28,826 bases of DNA from JAOZTV01 sp965371805. Its GTDB lineage: Bacteria; Acidobacteriota; Aminicenantia; UBA2199. How positions within the stretch are numbered: position 1 is the first letter of the stretch; each line of letters starts with the position of its first letter. A model generated the notes under the pieces. The model saw only the letters and a program-made list of their open reading frames with translations. It searched no databases and was not told the origin of the DNA. Below, piece by piece: positions 25,090 through 28,826 of the stretch. The stretch spans positions 1 to 28,826 of the forward strand of contig CBDUZW010000066.1 in NCBI GenBank assembly GCA_965371805.1, in the 5' to 3' direction. Position numbers and translations under genes: made by a program.

Positions 25090-25575
25090 TTAATTTTCCA
25101 TTTCTACGCGATTTTGTAATTCATCTCTCCATTCTGAAATACCACCTTTATAGATATAAATATCAGAATATCCAAATGAAAATAATTTTTTTGCCAGGTC
25201 AGATGAGTCTATACAATTTATTCCAGTGCAATAAATTATAATAGTTTTTTGATTTGATATAATTCCCTTTATTGTGTCAAAAACATTTTCAAACTCTCTG
25301 ATAGGTAAAGAGATTGCAAATGGAATATGGCCTTCCTTATAATATTCATTATCACGGGCATCAAAGATAATAGCTTCACCATTTGATATATAAAAATTTA
25401 ATTCATCAGCACTGACAGTTTTCTCTTGATAATTTTGTATTCCTGTTTCTATGTTCTGATTAAAATCACCAATTATACTTAAAGGAATATCCCGGGCTTC
25501 ATTAAAAAATAAACCTATTGTCATACTTAATATTAGTATGACAAATATTTCAAAAAAAATGTTTTTAAAACTCAT
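25090..25575 (-). CDS. Membrane-anchored rhodanese-like protein
   Basis: A 161-residue protein with an N-terminal membrane helix (about 5-24), which would place the rhodanese domain (about 50-155) outside the cytoplasm. It shows IIFDARDNEYYKEGHIPFAISLP, an active-site loop YCTGINCIDS with Cys116, and IYKGGISEWRD. A second Cys (121) lies in the same loop, which could allow disulfide chemistry. The start is the ATG at 25575; a TTG 15 bases upstream would lie inside the promoter region. Pairing with a MauE-like protein suggests sulfur or thiol redox work at the membrane. Confidence 0.87.
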   Translation of the reverse strand: MSFKNIFFEIFVILILSMTIGLFFNEARDIPLSIIGDFNQNIETGIQNYQEKTVSADELNFYISNGEAIIFDARDNEYYKEGHIPFAISLPIREFENVFDTIKGIISNQKTIIIYCTGINCIDSSDLAKKLFSFGYSDIYIYKGGISEWRDELQNRVEMEN

Positions 25576-25580
25576 GAATA

Positions 25581-25609
25581 AATATAACAAAAATAGAGTT
25601 TTTTTTCAA
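25581..25609 (-). promoter_or_regulatory. Promoter of the rhodanese/MauE pair, probably leaderless
   Basis: On the minus strand, TTGAAA (25609-25604), a 17-base spacer and TATATT (25586-25581). The predicted start, seven bases downstream, is 25574-25575, which is the A of the ATG. No Shine-Dalgarno could fit in such a transcript. Confidence 0.65.
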
Positions 25610-25788
25610 CTATCTTAACAATTAGAGTTTCATTTTTTTTTATATAAATTTTTACATTAATCATTGTAAATTATATATTTTTTATTTATCATGCTGGATT
25701 ACATACTTTTCTTAATATTAAACAATTTACTTTTGACTAATCTGTTTTTTTGTGTTATTTTTTTATTTAATTTTGGACTGGAGGAATA
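25591..25788. promoter_or_regulatory. Divergent intergenic region, rhodanese / purine nucleoside phosphorylase
   Basis: This very A+T-rich region holds the leaderless promoter of the rhodanese gene on one side and a candidate promoter for the phosphorylase on the other: TTGACT at 25733-25738, a 17-base spacer, and a weak TATTTT at 25756-25761. A short palindrome, TTTACA and TGTAAA (25651-25670, 8-base centre), might be an operator, but such matches are common in A+T-rich DNA. Confidence 0.4.
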
Positions 25789-26634
25789 ATGAGTACATAT
25801 GAACAAATGACCGAGGCTGTAGATTTTATTAAAAGTAAGTATGCAAAAAAACCTGATATCGGAATTGTATTAGGATCGGGACTTGGTGATTTTGCAAATA
25901 CAATAAGCAACCCTACAATAATAGATTATTCTGATATTCCAAACTTTAAATCTGCCAATATAACAGGTCATGCAGGCAAACTGGTTTTAAGTGAAATTAA
26001 TGGGATAAATATTGCAATTATGCAGGGAAGATTTCACTATTACGAAGGTCATGATATTCAGGACACGATTTTCCCAATAAGAGTTTTAGGCGGATTAGGA
26101 GTAAAAAAATTAATATTGACTAATGCTGCTGGAGGTATAAACCCGGAGTTTTCTCCAGGAGATCTAATGATCATTACTGATCACATTAATATGATGGGGA
26201 TAAATCCTCTAAGAGGTGATAATGATGATAGAATAGGCACTAGATTTCCAGATATGACAAATATATATACCAGGAAACTCGTTTCTGTAATTGAAGAAAA
26301 TATGAAAGCAATAGATTTAAAAGTAAAAAAAGGTGTCTATCTGGCACTAAGTGGTCCCTCTTATGAAACTCCTGCAGAAATAAAGATGCTAGGGGTTTTA
26401 GGTGCCGATGCAGTAGGGATGTCAACAGTTCCTGAAGCAATAGCTGCAAGACATATGGGAGTAGAAGTAGCAGGAATTTCCTGTATAACAAATCTTGCAG
26501 CCGGTATTTCTAAAACTGAACTTGATCATAAAGAAGTTACAGAAACAGCAAATAAAGTTAAAGCAAATTTCATAAAACTACTGACAAATATAGTTGATCA
26601 ACTAATAAAAGAACTCCTGGCGGATAAAAAATAA
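25789..26634 (+). CDS. punA: Purine nucleoside phosphorylase (PNP-I, trimeric type)
   Basis: A 281-residue enzyme that splits purine (deoxy)nucleosides with phosphate for purine salvage. It shows VLGSGLGDF (residues about 28-36), the phosphate and substrate segments GHAGKL and GRFHYYEGH, TNAAGGI, and the base-binding SGPSYETPAEI...GADAVGMSTVPE with SCITNLAAG. These match the PunA/PNP type rather than hexameric DeoD. GGAGG lies seven bases before the ATG. It is a single gene with its own promoter region. Confidence 0.96.
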   Translation: MSTYEQMTEAVDFIKSKYAKKPDIGIVLGSGLGDFANTISNPTIIDYSDIPNFKSANITGHAGKLVLSEINGINIAIMQGRFHYYEGHDIQDTIFPIRVLGGLGVKKLILTNAAGGINPEFSPGDLMIITDHINMMGINPLRGDNDDRIGTRFPDMTNIYTRKLVSVIEENMKAIDLKVKKGVYLALSGPSYETPAEIKMLGVLGADAVGMSTVPEAIAARHMGVEVAGISCITNLAAGISKTELDHKEVTETANKVKANFIKLLTNIVDQLIKELLADKK

Positions 26635-26676
26635 AAAAAAGTATTATTTTTTAAAAAAATTGAATATTCTCTTTTT

Positions 26677-26934
26677 TTATAAAATTTGAATTCTTCTTGT
26701 AGATATATAAAAGACTGCTTTTGACATACAACTTCCAGGTGAGTAATATATATGAGGGACAGAATATACTCTTATAACTTTTATTTCCGGCATTTCTATA
26801 TTTTTTATATCATTCTGATTAATTAAAATCATAGATATTATTGTTAAATGTAATAAAAAAGAAACTATTATCAGCGAACCTATGAATATTTTTGATCTAT
26901 TGCTCCGTGGTGATATAAATATATTATTCATCAT
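26677..26934 (-). pseudogene. Truncated TonB-like protein (N-terminal anchor only)
   Basis: The 85 residues begin like the neighbouring TonB: a short basic N-terminus, a membrane helix (about 17-39, SLIIVSFLLHLTIISMILI) and then EIKVIRVYSV, which aligns with KIKVVDVF in the full gene. After residue 60 the similarity ends, and there is no proline-rich spacer and no TonB C-terminal domain; none of the other frames downstream restores one. AGGAGAT lies just upstream of the paired ATGs, so it may still be translated. It could be a decayed paralogue of the upstream tonB, or a short protein that pairs with ExbD-like partners; I favour decay. Confidence 0.6.
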
Positions 26935-26975
26935 TTTTATCTCCTATTTTTAGTTTAAATATATAAATGAGAACC

Positions 26976-27010
26976 ATACAAAGATGTTGAAACCATCAAC
27001 ACCTTTGTAT
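26976..27010. terminator. Stem-loop between the two tonB-like genes
   Basis: ATACAAAG (26976-26983) pairs with CTTTGTAT (27003-27010), then one A-C mismatch, then TGTTGA (26985-26990) with TCAACA (26996-27001) around loop AACCA. This 14-pair hairpin begins 20 bases after the tonB stop. On the minus strand no T-run follows, so it may act as an mRNA 3' stabiliser or processing site. On the plus strand it is followed by a short T-rich stretch. Confidence 0.6.
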
Positions 27011-27030
27011 TTTGTTTAACTTTATTCCAA

Positions 27031-27780
27031 TTATTTTGCTAATGTAAAGTTAATTGTAACGGTAAATATAACAGGCTTTGGAATCCCTCCTACCATATAA
27101 GGCTCATATTTCCATTTTTTTATAGCATTAACAGCTGAACTATTGAATAGAGGATGACCTGATTTTATCTTCCATTCTACAACATTTCCAAATACGTCTG
27201 TTTTAGCTTCAATGATAACAGTTGCAAATCTTATATGTGCCCTTCTCGCCATTTCTGGATATATTGGTCTTACATAATCAATTCGTCTAGCCTGTTTGAC
27301 GCTTATCCTTGTTGTACCGGGGTTTTTTGCTGGAGGATCCCATGGAAGTGTATCATCAGGTTTAAGACCTTCATCATACGCTGTACCTTCTATATCTGGT
27401 CCTAGATCAATGTCAGAGTCATCATTTTCCCATGGCTCATCATCTTCAATTATATCAGGAATAATATCTGGAACTATTAGCTTATCAATTTGCGGAGCAG
27501 CAGCTTTCTTCTCAGGATTCTTTTGGTCTAGAATTCTAGATTTAGGCTTTTGCTTTACAGGTTCTCTGCCTCTAATAGCTTTAGGTGCCTGAGGTGGTGC
27601 CTGAGTTAAAAAAACATCAACAACTTTAATTTTTGAAAAAGCTGTATCTGTCTCTAACAGCGGACCAATGAACACGGCGAAAATTATTGTCGAATGGAAT
27701 AAAAAAGAGAAAATCATAATAAGCCCTTTTTTAACCTTCAACCTTGTACTAATTGAACTGATAATCACATCTTTAAACAT
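27031..27780 (-). CDS. tonB: TonB-family energy transducer
   Basis: A 249-residue protein. Residues 18-40 form a single membrane anchor containing a histidine (H29), as expected for TonB. Residues 60-160 are a Pro/Lys then acidic spacer crossing the periplasm. Residues about 165-249 form the TonB C-terminal domain (RPIYPEMARRAHI, GNVVEWKIKSGHPLFNSSAVNAIKKWKYEP, PVIFTVTINFTL). It transmits proton-motive force from ExbB/ExbD to outer-membrane receptors; no exbB, exbD or receptor gene is visible here. GGAGG precedes the ATG. A hairpin and a small ORF lie in its leader. Confidence 0.92.
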   Translation of the reverse strand: MFKDVIISSISTRLKVKKGLIMIFSFLFHSTIIFAVFIGPLLETDTAFSKIKVVDVFLTQAPPQAPKAIRGREPVKQKPKSRILDQKNPEKKAAAPQIDKLIVPDIIPDIIEDDEPWENDDSDIDLGPDIEGTAYDEGLKPDDTLPWDPPAKNPGTTRISVKQARRIDYVRPIYPEMARRAHIRFATVIIEAKTDVFGNVVEWKIKSGHPLFNSSAVNAIKKWKYEPYMVGGIPKPVIFTVTINFTLAK

Positions 27781-27798
27781 CTTAGCCTCCTTTTTTTT

Positions 27799-27817
27799 AC
27801 CTAAGTTGAGCTTAGGT
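27799..27817 (-). promoter_or_regulatory. Perfect hairpin directly before the tonB ribosome-binding site
   Basis: On the minus strand ACCTAAG, loop CTCAA, CTTAGGT: a 7-bp perfect stem followed by eight A and then GGAGG. It could be an operator dyad or an RNA structure that shapes access to the ribosome-binding site. On the plus strand it is followed by an A/T-rich run with seven T, so a plus-strand terminator cannot be excluded. Confidence 0.45.
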
Positions 27818-27845
27818 TAAAATTATTTTTTTAAAACATAAAAAG

Positions 27846-27912
27846 ATTCAACTAAATATCTGTTTTTTGAAATTAATCTGCTTTGCTACAAATGCATTTC
27901 TTTTAGTTGAAT
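27846..27912 (-). repeat. 11-bp inverted repeat with 45-base spacing, ahead of tonB
   Basis: ATTCAACTAAA (27846-27856) and TTTAGTTGAAT (27902-27912) are perfect inverted copies. In the minus-strand transcript the second arm is followed by CUUUUUAU, so the structure resembles a weak A/U-rich attenuator. It overlaps the end of the small ORF at 27848-28021. Confidence 0.4.
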
Positions 27913-28021
27913 TAAAAAAAAGGGAGCTCCTGGTAATAAAATTTGTTTCTAAAAATGGTTCTTTTCTAGATATACTTATTACTGCTTTTGATGTTTTTTT
28001 CACCTCCGATGTGTTTACCAT
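27848..28021 (-). CDS. Small basic ORF upstream of tonB (57 residues), unknown
   Basis: The ORF reads ATG at 28021 to TGA at 27848. The 57-residue product is rich in Lys, Ser, Asn and Phe, has no membrane helix or cysteine, and matches no family I know. I list it because an excellent promoter (28028-28055) places its predicted start point exactly on the ATG, because it precedes tonB by 67 bases in the same direction, and because otherwise 27781-28253 would hold no gene. It may instead be untranslated leader RNA of tonB. Confidence 0.35.
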   Translation of the reverse strand: MVNTSEVKKTSKAVISISRKEPFLETNFITRSSLFFNSTKRNAFVAKQINFKKQIFS

Positions 28022-28253
28022 ATAATTATTATATGCAATAAAAAGATTTTTTCAACTCTTTGCTGAATTTATAAATTTGTATTTATAGATATGTAAATGG
28101 TTTCTCAACGAAGAAAATCAGTTCAAGAACAAGTATAAAATCCAAATTATTTATATGTGAGCCCTTACTAAGAAATTATCTTTATAACCTCTAAATGAGG
28201 ACGACCATCATGAATGCCACCAAATTTACCAATTCTGGAGTAGAGTGAAAGTT
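28022..28253. other. Region without a clear gene; possible protein remnant
   Basis: Apart from the promoter at 28028-28055, I see no intact gene. On the minus strand a frame at about 28173-28253 encodes LYSRIGKFGGIHDGRPHLEV followed by IKIIS and a stop. Its composition looks protein-like, but it has no start codon of its own and begins only after a stop in the HepT remnant region. It is less A+T-rich than its surroundings and could be a leftover of an inserted or deleted gene. Confidence 0.3.
28028..28055 (-). promoter_or_regulatory. Strong promoter reading into the small ORF and tonB
   Basis: On the minus strand, TTGAAA (28055-28050), a 16-base spacer and TATAAT (28033-28028). The start point predicted seven bases on is 28021, the A of an ATG. 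It is the only good promoter upstream of tonB. Confidence 0.65.
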
Positions 28254-28424
28254 TTATTGTGATTTTTTATTTTCTTTTTGTATTATATTTTTAATTTGTA
28301 TTTTATTTTCAGGCAAATAGTTCTTAGCTATATCCCAAATAATTTCAAAATCAATAACAAAATATCCATGCGACACCCTATTTCTTAAAAGACACATTTG
28401 ATAGGTTCTATCTTCTTGTTTCAT
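28254..28424 (-). pseudogene. Shortened HepT-like (DUF86) toxin remnant
   Basis: The ORF runs from ATG at 28424, directly after the nucleotidyltransferase stop, to TAA at 28254, giving 56 residues. The HepT RNase signature R-x4-H-x-Y is perfectly present as R14 N R V S H19 G Y21, followed by the typical FVIDFEIIWDIAKNYLPE. HepT proteins are usually about 110-140 residues; here only about ten N-terminal residues (MKQEDRTYQM) precede the C-terminal half, as if roughly 60 internal residues were deleted. It is probably non-functional, or a minimal leftover. Confidence 0.65.
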
Positions 28425-28712
28425 TTATACATAATTTACCTGATCTAAAATATTGTTTTTTATTTGTTGCTTTAGCGATTTTTTTGTTACTAAATCTATT
28501 TTTCGACCAAAAATTGCCTCAAGATACACTTCAAGTGAAAAATATTTCCACCCTATCGGCTTTTCTAATTCAATAATAATATCAATGTCACTGTCATCCG
28601 TATTTGTTTTATCTGCAAATGAACCAAAAATTCCAATTTTTTTAACAGAAAACTGTTTATAGAGTATTGGTTTCAAACTTTTTAATGTTACTAATACATC
28701 ATCTTTATTCAT
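28425..28712 (-). CDS. MntA-like nucleotidyltransferase antitoxin
   Basis: A 95-residue minimal nucleotidyltransferase. The active-site pattern GSFADKTNTDDSDID (GS-x-D-x-D type, residues about 30-45) and a later IDLVT strand are intact. In MntA/HepT systems the antitoxin AMPylates a tyrosine of the HepT toxin. Here the HepT reading frame follows with no gap but is shortened. AGGTAGGA precedes the ATG and a consensus-like promoter lies upstream, so the antitoxin is probably still expressed. Confidence 0.85.
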   Translation of the reverse strand: MNKDDVLVTLKSLKPILYKQFSVKKIGIFGSFADKTNTDDSDIDIIIELEKPIGWKYFSLEVYLEAIFGRKIDLVTKKSLKQQIKNNILDQVNYV

Positions 28713-28729
28713 TTCCTACCTCTAAGAGT

Positions 28730-28758
28730 ATGTTAATATTATAATATATTTTTGTCAA
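28730..28758 (-). promoter_or_regulatory. Promoter of the mntA-like gene
   Basis: On the minus strand, TTGACA (28758-28753), a 17-base spacer and TAACAT (28735-28730). Initiation near 28723 leaves a leader of about 11 bases with AGGTAGGA. Confidence 0.65.
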
Positions 28759-28782
28759 TTAAATTCTTATTCCTAAATTTTT

Positions 28783-28811
28783 AATCAACTTAAATTTAGG
28801 TTGATTTTTTT
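28783..28811 (+). terminator. Candidate intrinsic terminator at the right edge
   Basis: AATCAACTT (28783-28791) pairs with AGGTTGATT (28798-28806) through nine pairs (one T-G) around AAATTT, followed by five T. It points to the right, away from the mntA-like promoter, and no plus-strand gene ends here, so what it would terminate is unclear. Confidence 0.4.
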
Positions 28812-28826
28812 GTTAGTTAGACCCGC

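Noticed and set aside
25576..25590. TTG start of the rhodanese gene
   Set aside because: Falls inside the predicted promoter; the ATG at 25575 gives a normal membrane anchor.
26635..26676. A-run and T-run region after the phosphorylase gene
   Set aside because: Could fold as A/T pairing only; there is no G-C stem, so I do not call a terminator.
1..28826. CRISPR arrays, phage genes, rRNA genes, restriction systems
   Set aside because: I looked for regular direct repeats with spacers and for the hallmark proteins and saw none.

Overview
The window reads as a chromosomal segment of a low-GC (roughly one third G+C by eye), Gram-negative, probably anaerobic and motile bacterium. Gram-negative: two TonB-like genes and two AmiC/LytC-type cell-wall amidases. 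Anaerobic: a biotin and Na+ type oxaloacetate decarboxylase (gamma, beta, alpha), a membrane haem/Fe-S oxidoreductase of the HdrD/EMO kind, and several radical SAM proteins. Motile: a YjfB-like small protein behind a sigma-28-like promoter. I cannot name the phylum. A spirochaete or a lineage of the FCB group and neighbouring candidate phyla would fit, but this is only an impression.

Layout. (1) 1-70: G+C-rich edge, possibly the end of an insertion sequence lying to the left. (2) 71-6422, minus strand: one tight operon read right to left, amidase with AMIN domain, amidase with GerMN-like domain, murI, membrane Fe-S oxidoreductase, multi-pass membrane protein; two of the junctions are ATGA overlaps. 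(3) 6480-7104, minus strand: strong promoter, tRNA-Val, tRNA-Asp and tmRNA, with no clear terminator before the amidases. (4) 7148-7408: small motility gene, divergent from (5) 7427-9684, an SPFH/GYF protein plus a zinc-ribbon membrane protein. (6) 9701-13413, plus strand: a compact four-gene cassette (isochorismatase-like hydrolase, thioredoxin-reductase-like flavoprotein without the CxxC, an RlmN/Cfr-like radical SAM protein, and a B12-binding radical SAM protein). This is the best candidate for an undescribed pathway. (7) 13438-19262, minus strand: oadG-oadB-oadA-tlyA-nadK-cation exchanger. (8) 19414-24606, plus strand: small secreted protein, PDZ-like/GAF/PAS histidine kinase, sigma-54 response regulator, RluB-like pseudouridine synthase. 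(9) 24647-25575, minus strand: membrane rhodanese plus MauE/DoxX-like redox protein. (10) 25789-26634: purine nucleoside phosphorylase. (11) 26677-28055, minus strand: a small ORF, a full tonB and a truncated tonB-like gene. (12) 28254-28758, minus strand: a MntA-like nucleotidyltransferase and a shortened HepT remnant.

A recurring regulatory theme is promoters whose predicted start point falls on or next to the A of the start codon with no ribosome-binding site (positions 19414, 25575, 28021 and nearly 7342). This suggests leaderless mRNAs sit beside ordinary Shine-Dalgarno genes in this genome.
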